Assembly: GCA_025357055.1 (NCBI GenBank)
Contig: JANXPZ010000060.1
Span: 1-32,267 of the forward strand
Direction of reading: 5' to 3'
Length of the DNA: 32,267 bases
Source: Candidatus Eiseniibacteriota bacterium
GTDB taxonomy: Bacteria > Eisenbacteria > RBG-16-71-46
Made by a program: the position numbers and the translations under genes. Shown here one piece after another: positions 7,161 to 14,870 of the stretch. The first letter of the stretch is position 1; each line of letters opens with the position of its first letter. The notes beneath the pieces are model-generated. The model searched no databases and had not been told where the DNA came from. It saw nothing but the letters and a program-made list of their open reading frames with translations.

Positions 7161-8377
7161 GCGTGGCTCCAGCCGGCCCCGCGAACGTCTTCCGCCTGGC
7201 CCCGGGCTTCCGCGCGGGAGCCGCGGCCTGCGGTCTCAAGACGAGCGGGGCGCTCGACCTCGCCCTGGTCGTGGCCGACACTCCCGCGGCCGCGGCCGGC
7301 GTCTTCACCACCAACCTCGTCCAGGCCGCGCCGGTGCTTTTCGACCGCGCCGCGCTCGCCCGCCCCGGCGCGCGATTCCGCGCCGTGGTCGCGAACTCCG
7401 GCTGCGCCAACGCCTGCAGCGGCGAGCGCGGGCTCGCCGACGCGGCCGCCATGGCGGGCCGGACCGCCATGGCGCTGGGGTGCGCGCCGGAGGAGGTGCT
7501 GGTGCTCTCCACGGGCGTCATCGGCGTGCCGCTCGACCTCGAGAAGGTGACGCGGGGGATCGACGCGGCTGCGGCCCGGCTCGGCGGGGACGCGATCGAG
7601 GCCGCCCGCGCCGTGATGACGACCGACACCCGGCCCAAGACGGCGGAGGGCGAAGTCTTTCTTCCGGGCGGCCGTGCCGTCGTCCGGGGCTTCGCCAAGG
7701 GCGCGGGCATGATCCATCCCGGGATGGCCACCATGCTCGCCGTGATGACGACCGACGTGGTGGCCACGCCCGCCCTGCTCGCCCGCGCACTCCGCGGCGC
7801 GGCGGGGGAGAGCTTCAACCGCATCAGCGTGGACGGCGACATGAGCACGAACGACACGGTGCTGCTGCTCGCCTCGGGAACGTCGGGCGTGGAGGCCCGG
7901 GAGGCGGACGAGCCTTCGTTCACCGCGGCGCTCGCCGGAGTCTGCGTCGCGCTCGCGCGGCAGATCGCGCGGGATGGCGAGGGTGCGACGCGCCTGGTGG
8001 AGATCGCCGTGAGCGGGGCGGCGGACGTCGAACAGGCCCGCACCGTGGCCGGCGGCATCGCCCGCTCCAACCTGGTCAAGACCGCCATCCACGGCGGCGA
8101 CCCCAACTGGGGCCGGATTCTCGCGGCGGCCGGCTCCAGTGGCGCAGCGATCGATCCCGGGCGGCTGCGGCTCGCTTTCGGCCCTCCGGGGCGGGAGGTG
8201 TGCGTCGTCAAGCGCGGCAGCCGCGCGGACTACGACGAGCGCGCCGCGGCGTCGCTCCTGGCGCTCGATCCCGTGCACATCGGCCTCGATCTCGGCCTGG
8301 GCGAGGCGCGTGGCGTCGCCTGGACGTGCGACCTGAGCGCCGAGTACGTGGCCATCAACGCCCACTACACGACCTAG
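7157..8377 (+). CDS. argJ: Glutamate N-acetyltransferase ArgJ (ornithine acetyltransferase)
   Basis: ArgJ moves the acetyl group from N-acetylornithine to glutamate, releasing ornithine and recycling the acetyl carrier. Some members also use acetyl-CoA. The 406-residue Ntn-type proenzyme has the self-cleavage site in KGAGMIHPGMATML, with the nucleophile Thr192 becoming the N-terminus of the beta chain. ISVDGDMSTNDTV and HGGDPNWGRI are also family hallmarks. GTG 7157 is chosen because it overlaps the argH stop (GTGA) and precedes the conserved domain by about 20 residues; GTG 7163 is possible. It is the last gene of the operon and is followed by a hairpin. With the GNAT domain in the preceding gene, ArgJ may only need the recycling activity. 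Confidence 0.96.
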   Translation: MSVAPAGPANVFRLAPGFRAGAAACGLKTSGALDLALVVADTPAAAAGVFTTNLVQAAPVLFDRAALARPGARFRAVVANSGCANACSGERGLADAAAMAGRTAMALGCAPEEVLVLSTGVIGVPLDLEKVTRGIDAAAARLGGDAIEAARAVMTTDTRPKTAEGEVFLPGGRAVVRGFAKGAGMIHPGMATMLAVMTTDVVATPALLARALRGAAGESFNRISVDGDMSTNDTVLLLASGTSGVEAREADEPSFTAALAGVCVALARQIARDGEGATRLVEIAVSGAADVEQARTVAGGIARSNLVKTAIHGGDPNWGRILAAAGSSGAAIDPGRLRLAFGPPGREVCVVKRGSRADYDERAAASLLALDPVHIGLDLGLGEARGVAWTCDLSAEYVAINAHYTT

Positions 8378-8417
8378 GCACGACACGGGGCCCCGCGCGT
8401 GCGGGGCCCCGTCGTGC
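8378..8417. terminator. Strong GC hairpin between argJ and tldE
   Basis: This is a 17-bp stem with a 2-base bulge and a GCGT loop (8397-8400), starting directly after the argJ stop. There is no T-run on either side. It lies between convergent genes and could end transcription from both. Confidence 0.75.
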
Positions 8418-8447
8418 GATGCGGCCAGGTGGCCGGTGTCGCGGGTC

Positions 8448-9782
8448 CTAGCCCGACTTGCCGCCCACCGTGATCTCGGCGAACTTGATGGTCGGCGCCG
8501 AGACGGAGTCGCGCAACTCGAGGTCGTTTCCCACCATCTCGACGTTCTGCAGCAGCGTGCCGAGGTTGGCGGAGATGGTGATCTCGGACACCGGGAAGGC
8601 GAGAGCGCCCTTCTCGATCCACATGCCGAACGCACCCACCGAGATGTCGCCGGTCGTCGGCTCCTGCCCCAGCCCGAGGTAGCGCGTGAGGTAGAGGCCC
8701 TTGTCCACCGACTTGATGATGTCCTCGGGGCTGGACGTGCCCGCGGCCCAGTAGAGATTGTTCGGGCCGCCCGAATTCCCCGTCGAGCGCTGCTTGAGCT
8801 TCCTGCCCCAGTAGGTGTCGAGCAGGTAGCTCTTCAGCACGCCCTGCTCGATGACCCCGATCCTGCGGCAGGGCACGCCCTCGTCGTCGAACGGGACCGT
8901 CCCGCGGCCCCCCACCAGCAGGCCGTCGTCCACGATGTTGACCCGCTCGTTGCCGACCTTCGTGCCCAGCTTGTCGGCGAAGGGCGACTGCCGGCGCGCG
9001 ATGCTGACGCCGGCCAGGCACTGCCCCAGGAAGCCGAGCAGCCAGGCCGCCATCTGCGGGTCGAACACGACGGGCACGTTCTGGCTCTCGACCATACGGC
9101 CCCCGAGCAGCCGCGCCACGCGCTCGACGGCGACCTTGCCGATGGCCTCCGGCGCCTTCAGGTCGGACAGCTGGGTCGAGGAGTCGCCCCAGTAGTCCTC
9201 GAACAGGTTGGTGCCCTCGCCGCCCTGGAAGCCGACGCCGCAGTTGATGAGGCTGCGGCGGTAGGAGCCGGCGAAGCCCTTCGAGTTCGCCAGCGTCACG
9301 TCCCAGTTGAACGAGTTGCAGGTGGCGCCCGTGGACTTCTTGATCCGCGGATCCTTGAGACCCACCGCCTCCATCGCCTTGGCGATGGCGATGCGCTGCT
9401 CGACCGTCACCTCGATCACCGCGGGATCGAAGATCTTGAGATCCTCGGCCTTCGCCTGGACCGGCTCCGCCTCGGGCAGTCCTCCAAACGGGTCCTGGCC
9501 GGCCAGCCGGGCGCGCGCGACCGCGTTGTCCACCAGCCGCTCGAGGGTCTCGAGCGTGAAGTCCGAGGACGACGCGCTGGCGGCCTTGCCGTCCACGAAG
9601 ACGCGCAGGCTGAGGCCCTTGAACACGGACTCGGTGAGCCGGTCGATGTTCTGGTCGAGGACGCTGACGCGGGACTCCAGCCCCTCCTGGATGGACACCT
9701 CGACCTCGGAGGCGCCCTGCTTGCCGCCGTACGTCACCAGGCTCTGGGCCAGCCCCATCCGATCGTTGCTCTTCGCGCTCAT
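8448..9782 (-). CDS. pmbA: TldE/PmbA-type subunit of the TldD/TldE protease
   Basis: This is a 444-residue TldD/PmbA family protein. In known systems TldE is the non-catalytic partner that closes a chamber with TldD, cutting unfolded small peptides. Here the metal motif HExxxH is absent, as expected for TldE. NVPVVFDPQMAAWLL and the C-terminal NVEMVGNDLELRDSVSAPTIK match family blocks. The start ATG (9780-9782) overlaps the stop of the upstream tldD-like gene as ATGA, so the two are co-translated. It has no signal peptide or Tat motif of its own, unlike its partner. Family assignment is secure; substrate is unknown. Confidence 0.92.
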   Translation of the reverse strand: MSAKSNDRMGLAQSLVTYGGKQGASEVEVSIQEGLESRVSVLDQNIDRLTESVFKGLSLRVFVDGKAASASSSDFTLETLERLVDNAVARARLAGQDPFGGLPEAEPVQAKAEDLKIFDPAVIEVTVEQRIAIAKAMEAVGLKDPRIKKSTGATCNSFNWDVTLANSKGFAGSYRRSLINCGVGFQGGEGTNLFEDYWGDSSTQLSDLKAPEAIGKVAVERVARLLGGRMVESQNVPVVFDPQMAAWLLGFLGQCLAGVSIARRQSPFADKLGTKVGNERVNIVDDGLLVGGRGTVPFDDEGVPCRRIGVIEQGVLKSYLLDTYWGRKLKQRSTGNSGGPNNLYWAAGTSSPEDIIKSVDKGLYLTRYLGLGQEPTTGDISVGAFGMWIEKGALAFPVSEITISANLGTLLQNVEMVGNDLELRDSVSAPTIKFAEITVGGKSG

Positions 9783-11308
9783 GACCGACCTCCCACCGTC
9801 ATCTGCCGGATCTTGAAGGTCGGCGTGCCCGCGGGGACCGGCGCCGTCTGGCCATCCTTGCCGCAGGAGCCCAGGAAGAACGCCAGGTCGTTGCCGATCA
9901 TCTCCACCTCTTTGAGGATCTGGACGTTGGTGCCGATCAGGGTGGCGTTCTTCACCGGCTGCGCGAGCCTGCCGTCCTCGATGGCGTAGCCGAGGTTGAC
10001 GGAGAAAGTGAACTTGCCCGTGTTCTCGACCATCCCGCCCGCGTAGCTCTCGGCGTAGAAGCCCTTCTTGACCGACTTGATGATGTCCTCGGCGCTCGCG
10101 GAGCCGGGTGCCAGCACCGTGTTGTTCATGCGCGGGATCGGCAGGTTGCTGAAGCTCTGGCGCCGGCCGTGGCCGTTGGGCGCGGTCTTCAGGATCCTCG
10201 CGGAGAGCCGGTCGTGCAGGTAGCTGACCAGCCTGCCCTTGTCGATCAGCATGACCTTCTGGGTGGGCGTGCCCTCGTCGTCGACGTTGAGGCTGCCGCG
10301 GTATTGGGGGATGGTGGCGTCGTCGTAGATCGTCACGCTCGGGTCCGCGACCATCTGGCCCAGCTTGTCCCACATGATCGAGGTCTTCTGCCAGTTGCCG
10401 TCGGCCTCGAGCGGGTGGCCCACCGCCTCGTGGACCATCACGCCCGAATTGAAGCGGCCCAGCACCACCGGCATCTCGCCCGGCGCCGGGTCGGCAGCTG
10501 AGAGCAGGATCACCGCTTCCTTCCCTGCCGCCTCGCCGATCTCCTTCGGGGTCGTGCCGGCGGTGCGGTAGAAGGTCATCCCGACGCGGCCTCCCTTGTT
10601 GCTGGAGCCCGTGACCCGCTTGCCCTTCTCCTCGGCGGTCGCGCTGGCGCGCAGCCGCGCCTGCGGCCGCGCATCGGACACCATCAACCCGTCGCTGTTG
10701 ACGATGGTCACGCACTGCAGCGAGTCGCCGAGGTTCACGACCACCTTGGTGATGCGCGGGTCGTGCGCCTTGGCCGCCGCGTAGGCTTCCTTGACCAGCG
10801 TGATGCGGTCCCCCAGCGGGGCGTCGGCGAACGGGCTCGTCATCAGGTAGACCTGCCGGGCCGGCTGGACCGGCTTGATCGCCGCCACGCGGACCTTCGC
10901 TCCGGTGGAGGCGATGGCCGCGGCCGTCAGGGCCGCGCGCTGCATCGTCTCGGGCGTGAGGTCCGAGGTGTAGGCGTAGCCGGTCTTCTTGCCGTTCAGC
11001 ACTCGGATCCCCACGCCCAGCGTGATGGCCTCGGTGGACTCGCGGATGATGTCGTCTTCCATCACCACGTTGTTGTTCAGCGCGTATTCGAAGAAGAGCT
11101 CGGCGAAGTCACCGCCCTTCGAGAGGGCCGCATCGAGCACCTTCTTCATGATCTCCTTCGTGACCCCGAAGCGGCTCGCGAACAACTCCTCACCCGGCTT
11201 GAGGATCATCCCGGCGAACAACTGGTCGTAGAACAGGCTCGAGAGCACGACGGCCCCGGCCCCGGCCCCGGCGAGCTGGAGGAACTTCCGTCGTTCGATC
11301 GGCTTCAT
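9779..11308 (-). CDS. tldD: TldD-type metalloprotease with Tat signal
   Basis: This is the catalytic TldD subunit, 509 residues. The zinc motif HEAVGH is at residues 293-298, and a C-terminal GSCGKDGQ holds the cysteine that serves as a metal ligand in E. coli TldD. The N-terminus MKPIERRKFLQLAGAGAG has a clear twin-arginine motif followed by a hydrophobic stretch to about residue 32. The protein is therefore predicted to fold in the cytoplasm and be exported. Classical E. coli TldD is cytoplasmic. ATG 11308 is chosen because it begins the Tat signal; upstream in-frame sequence is low-complexity and unlike the family. It is the first gene of a two-gene operon with the TldE-like partner. Confidence 0.93.
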   Translation of the reverse strand: MKPIERRKFLQLAGAGAGAVVLSSLFYDQLFAGMILKPGEELFASRFGVTKEIMKKVLDAALSKGGDFAELFFEYALNNNVVMEDDIIRESTEAITLGVGIRVLNGKKTGYAYTSDLTPETMQRAALTAAAIASTGAKVRVAAIKPVQPARQVYLMTSPFADAPLGDRITLVKEAYAAAKAHDPRITKVVVNLGDSLQCVTIVNSDGLMVSDARPQARLRASATAEEKGKRVTGSSNKGGRVGMTFYRTAGTTPKEIGEAAGKEAVILLSAADPAPGEMPVVLGRFNSGVMVHEAVGHPLEADGNWQKTSIMWDKLGQMVADPSVTIYDDATIPQYRGSLNVDDEGTPTQKVMLIDKGRLVSYLHDRLSARILKTAPNGHGRRQSFSNLPIPRMNNTVLAPGSASAEDIIKSVKKGFYAESYAGGMVENTGKFTFSVNLGYAIEDGRLAQPVKNATLIGTNVQILKEVEMIGNDLAFFLGSCGKDGQTAPVPAGTPTFKIRQMTVGGRS

Positions 11309-11380
11309 CCCTTGTTCCCTCCCCAGGAGAGTGTGGCGCGCGGCGGCAGGAGCGTCACCGGCACGGTGAGTGGATGCGGC

Positions 11381-11386
11381 ATCATA
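11381..11386 (-). promoter_or_regulatory. Possible -10 element for the tldD/tldE operon
   Basis: Read on the minus strand this is TATGAT, 73 bases upstream of the tldD start codon, in otherwise GC-rich sequence. The -35 position (GTGGGC, 17 bases away) is a poor match, so this is only a candidate. Confidence 0.35.
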
Positions 11387-11536
11387 CGCGAACCAGCGTG
11401 AGCGCCCACGATGGTCGGACGACGGAAGCGGGAATCGGCGTGACGAGCGGGGCGCTGGCGCGAGCCCAGGGCTCGGGGCTACGTTCACGGAACGGGCCTG
11501 GCCACGCCGGCGGGCGCCCGGTTCCCGGAGACTGTC

Positions 11537-11959
11537 ATGAATCCGTCCCGTCGCCTCGCTCTCGTCGTCCTCGCCATCCTCCTCGCGATCGCGATGGCCC
11601 CCGCCTTGGCCGCCGCACAGGCGCCCGCCTATCTGGCCCAGTGGGGCTCCCACGGCACCGGGGACGGGCAGTTCTACTACGCACGGGGCGTGGCGGTGGA
11701 CGCGAGCGGCAACCTCTACGTGGCGGACCCGGGGAACTCCCGCATCCAGGTGTTCACCGGCAGCGGCACCTACCTGACCCGGTGGGGCACGTTCGGCAGC
11801 GGCGACGGGCAGTTCGACGCACCGACCGGCGTGGCCGTGGACGGCAGTGGCCATGTCTACGTGGTGGACCGGGGGAACTCCCGGATCCAGGTGTTCGGCC
11901 CGCTGCCGGTGCCGGCCAAGTCCACGACCTGGGGCCGCATCAAGGCTCTGTACCGGTGA
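11537..11959 (+). CDS. Small secreted NHL-repeat protein with WGRIKALYR tail
   Basis: This is a 140-residue protein. Residues 1-28 form a signal peptide (RR, then LALVVLAILLAIAMAPALAAA). Two NHL beta-propeller repeats follow, at about 33-80 and 81-121. Each has the pattern GDGQF, GVAVDxSGxxYV, DxGNSRIQVF. The two units are nearly identical at DNA level. Two blades cannot close a propeller, so the protein must oligomerise or be a remnant of a longer array. The last 19 residues leave the repeat and end in the basic/aromatic TWGRIKALYR, which may be a sorting or anchoring tail (inference). No enzymatic residues are visible, and no precise function can be given. It starts 228 bases from the divergent tldD gene. 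Confidence 0.85.
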   Translation: MNPSRRLALVVLAILLAIAMAPALAAAQAPAYLAQWGSHGTGDGQFYYARGVAVDASGNLYVADPGNSRIQVFTGSGTYLTRWGTFGSGDGQFDAPTGVAVDGSGHVYVVDRGNSRIQVFGPLPVPAKSTTWGRIKALYR

Positions 11960-12154
11960 TCGCGGCTGCTCCCACCGTCTTCCGCCGGAGCTCGTCGCGT
12001 GCGAGGTCGGGTGGTTCGCGTGCGCCCGTGCGCGGCTGCTGCGCACACCCGTGGACTTGCCGCTGTGAGCGCGTTACGCTGCGACGCGCGTGGGTGCCAG
12101 GCGGTGCGGTCGCCCGTCACGCCCTCGCCGGCTCTTGACCCAGGAGGAACCCTG

Positions 12155-13015
12155 ATGCGCACGAACCTCTCCGCCGCCGTGCTGAGTGTGATCCTCGCGA
12201 CCACCCTGCTCGCTCCGGCCGCTCACGCGCAGCTCAAGCTGCCGCGCGTGAGCCCCGGCGCCACCGTGACCCAGAGCATCGGCCTCACCGACCTCACCGT
12301 GTCCTACTGCCGGCCGGGCGTGAAGGGCCGCGTCATCTGGGGCGGCCTCGTGCCGTACGGCGAGCCCTGGCGCACGGGCGCGAACGAGGCGACCCGCTTC
12401 ACCACGACCGACCCGATCCAGTTCGGCGGCAAGGAACTCGCCGCGGGCACCTACTCGCTCTTCACCATCCCGGGGAAGGACGAGTGGATCGTGGTGATCA
12501 ACTCCGAGAAGGACCTCTGGGGCGCCTACGAGTACAAGCCTGACAAGGACGTGCTGCGCGTCACGGTGAAGCCCGCCGTCGTCGAGCCGCAGGAGTGGAT
12601 GGAGCTCTCGTTCGAGGACCTGACGCCCAACTCCGCGGACCTGGTGCTGCGCTGGGAGAAGCTGCGCGTCGCCGTGCCCATCGTGGTGGACGTGAACGGC
12701 AAGACGCTGGCGGGCGCCCGCGCGGCGATCCTCACGATGAAGAGCGACGACTGGCGCACGCCCTACCAGGCGGCGAGCTTCTGCTTCACGAACGACGTGG
12801 CGCTGGACGACGGGTGGAAGTGGCTCGAGAAGTCGCTCGGGGTGCAGCAGACCTGGCAGAACCTCGGCCTGCAGGCGCGCTGGCAGGCGAAGCAGGGCAA
12901 GAAGGCCGACGCTCTCAAGACGGCCGAGAAGGCGCTCGAGGCGGCGAAGGCCAGCAAGGACAAAGTGGACACCAGCGCGCTCGAGAAGCTGATGACGGAG
13001 TGGAAGGCCAAGTAA
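12155..13015 (+). CDS. Secreted DUF2911 protein
   Basis: This 286-residue protein begins with a signal peptide (MRTNLSAAVLSVILATTLLAPAAHAQ). The DUF2911 domain follows at about residues 28-190. Visible blocks include VTQSIGLTDLTVSYCRPG, GRVIWGGLVPYGEPWRTGAN, GTYSLFTIPG and EWMELSFEDL. The C-terminal 70 residues are helical and lysine-rich, resembling a single TPR-like pair (QARWQAKQGKKADALKTAEK). The start is fixed by AGGAGG at 12142-12147. DUF2911 proteins are common in Bacteroidota, Acidobacteriota and Gemmatimonadota, and their function is unknown. It appears to be a single-gene unit closed by the hairpin at 13038-13069. Confidence 0.92.
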   Translation: MRTNLSAAVLSVILATTLLAPAAHAQLKLPRVSPGATVTQSIGLTDLTVSYCRPGVKGRVIWGGLVPYGEPWRTGANEATRFTTTDPIQFGGKELAAGTYSLFTIPGKDEWIVVINSEKDLWGAYEYKPDKDVLRVTVKPAVVEPQEWMELSFEDLTPNSADLVLRWEKLRVAVPIVVDVNGKTLAGARAAILTMKSDDWRTPYQAASFCFTNDVALDDGWKWLEKSLGVQQTWQNLGLQARWQAKQGKKADALKTAEKALEAAKASKDKVDTSALEKLMTEWKAK

Positions 13016-13037
13016 GCGGCGGATTCGCGCAGGGCAC

Positions 13038-13069
13038 GAACGCCCGCGGCCATCTGGCTGCGGGCGTTC
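13038..13069. terminator. Hairpin between convergent DUF2911 and symporter genes
   Basis: This is a perfect 10-bp stem (GAACGCCCGC with GCGGGCGTTC) around a 12-base loop, starting 23 bases after the DUF2911 stop. No T-run follows. It could act for both converging genes. Confidence 0.7.
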
Positions 13070-13105
13070 ATGTTGCCGCGGCGGTTTCCGGCGCTGCCGG
13101 AACGG

Positions 13106-14809
13106 TCAGGCCGGGACCGCGCGCGGCGTCGGCCGGGGCTCGAAGAGGCTCAGCATGAGGCCCACGAGCATCACCACCGCACAGCCCACGAGGTTGTACC
13201 AGAGGAACGAGATGTGGGTGTAGTGGAAGCAGGCCAGCACGCAGGCCTCGCCCGCGATCGCCCCGGCGAACACCGCGCGGCCGCCCACGCGCTTCAGGTA
13301 GAAGGCGGTCAGGAAGATGCCGAGGATGGTGCCGTAGAAGAGCGAGCCCAGGATGTTCACCGCTTCGATCAGAGAACCGAGGCGACTCGCATATTCGGCG
13401 AAGGCCACCGCGAACGCGGTCCAGCCCACGGTCAACCAGCGCGACCAGCGGATGTCGTGGCCGCCGGTGCCCTGGGGCCGGAAGTGCCGGACGACGTCCA
13501 CCAGGGAGGTCGAGGCCAGGGCGTTGAGCTCCGAGGAGGTGGAGTTCATCGAGGCCGCGAAGATCGCCGCCAGCAGCAGTCCCACGACGCCCGCCGGCAG
13601 CACGTGCAGCACGAACCAGAGGAAGACGTAGTTGGTGTCGCTGGTCTGCGTCCCGGGAGCGGCGCGGCGGATGAGCTGCTCGGTCTCGCCGCGCAGGCTT
13701 TGCGCCGCCTGCCGGGCGCCGGCGAGTGCACCGGCCGCGGCGGTCTCCGCGCTGCTGTCGCCGGCACGGCGCGCGGCCACGACGGCTTGCGCGGCCTCCG
13801 CGGCGCGTGCGTCGGTCGCGTGGTGGCGCGTCTCGAGCGCGCGCCACTCGATCGCGTATGGACCGCTCGCGATCCGCGCGGAGACGACCGGGTTGAAGAA
13901 GAGCGGCGCCGGCGCGAACAGGTAGAACACCGCCAGCATCGCGCCGAGGAAGAGGATGCCGAGCTGCATGGGCACCTTGAGCAGCCCGTTGGCCAGCAGG
14001 GCGAGCCGGCTCGCGCGCACCGAGTGGCCGCCGAGGTAGCGCCCCACCTGCGACTGGTCGGTGCCGAAGTAGGAGAGCTGCAGGAAGAAGCCGCCGATCA
14101 GCCCGGACCAGAGGTTGTAGCGGTCGTCGAGGTCGAAGCGGGTCTGGATGGGATTGAGGCGCCCCAGCCGCCCGGCCAGCGCCGTCGCGTCCCCGAGGCC
14201 GACGCCCTCCGGCAGCGCGCGCACGATCAGGCCGAACGCCAGCGCCATCGCGCCCAGGATGACGAGGAACTGGAGCGCGTGCGCGTGGCCCACCGCCTTG
14301 CTGCCGCCCCACGCGGTGTAGGCCACCGCGAGCGCGCCGAGCAGCGCGCAGGTCCAGGGCAGCTCCCAGCCCAGCAACACCGAGAGCACCAGCGCCGGAG
14401 CGTAGATGGTGAGTCCCACGGCGAGGCCGCGCTGCACCAGGAAGAGCGCGGCGGTCAGCAGGCGCGTGCGCCGGTCGAAGCGGTGCTCCAGGTATTCGTA
14501 GGCGGTGAACACGTTCATGCGGTGATAGGCCGGCACCACCGTCAGGCACAGCACCACCATGGCGAACGGCAGGCCGAAGTAGAACTGCACGAAGCGCAGG
14601 CCGTCCGCGAAGCCCTGTCCCGGCGTCGAAAGGAAGGTGATGGCGCTGGCCTGGGTCGCCATCACCGAGAGCAGGACGGTGATGCCGCGCAGCTCGCGGT
14701 TCGCGAGCAGATAGCCGTTCAGGTCGCGCGTGCCGCGCCCGCGCCACAGGCCATAGGCGACGAAGAGCCCGAGCGTGGCGAACAGCACCGCCCAGTCGAG
14801 CGCGGTCAT
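13106..14809 (-). CDS. Sodium/solute symporter (SSS family)
   Basis: This 567-residue inner-membrane transporter has about 13 hydrophobic segments. The family core is visible: VLLSVMATQASAITFLSTPG early in the protein, YFGTDQSQVGRYL in the middle, and AASMNSTSSELNALAS with the paired serines/threonines that line the sodium site. A hydrophilic Ala/Arg-rich insert of about 80 residues (roughly 325-400) interrupts the membrane part. ATG 14809 begins 62 bases after the stop of the PIG-L gene on the same strand, so the two probably form an operon. The symporter may take up the amino sugar or other product released by that deacetylase. The true substrate cannot be read from sequence. Confidence 0.92.
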   Translation of the reverse strand: MTALDWAVLFATLGLFVAYGLWRGRGTRDLNGYLLANRELRGITVLLSVMATQASAITFLSTPGQGFADGLRFVQFYFGLPFAMVVLCLTVVPAYHRMNVFTAYEYLEHRFDRRTRLLTAALFLVQRGLAVGLTIYAPALVLSVLLGWELPWTCALLGALAVAYTAWGGSKAVGHAHALQFLVILGAMALAFGLIVRALPEGVGLGDATALAGRLGRLNPIQTRFDLDDRYNLWSGLIGGFFLQLSYFGTDQSQVGRYLGGHSVRASRLALLANGLLKVPMQLGILFLGAMLAVFYLFAPAPLFFNPVVSARIASGPYAIEWRALETRHHATDARAAEAAQAVVAARRAGDSSAETAAAGALAGARQAAQSLRGETEQLIRRAAPGTQTSDTNYVFLWFVLHVLPAGVVGLLLAAIFAASMNSTSSELNALASTSLVDVVRHFRPQGTGGHDIRWSRWLTVGWTAFAVAFAEYASRLGSLIEAVNILGSLFYGTILGIFLTAFYLKRVGGRAVFAGAIAGEACVLACFHYTHISFLWYNLVGCAVVMLVGLMLSLFEPRPTPRAVPA

Positions 14810-14870
14810 ACGTCGTTCCCGGCCGGCGCCGGGCCGGGGCGGGAGCGCGTGGCGGGGGCCTCCGCCCGGC

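Noticed and set aside
11309-12046. N-terminal extension of the TldD frame to 12046
   Set aside because: The stretch is low-complexity and covers the NHL gene on the other strand. The Tat signal begins at ATG 11308.
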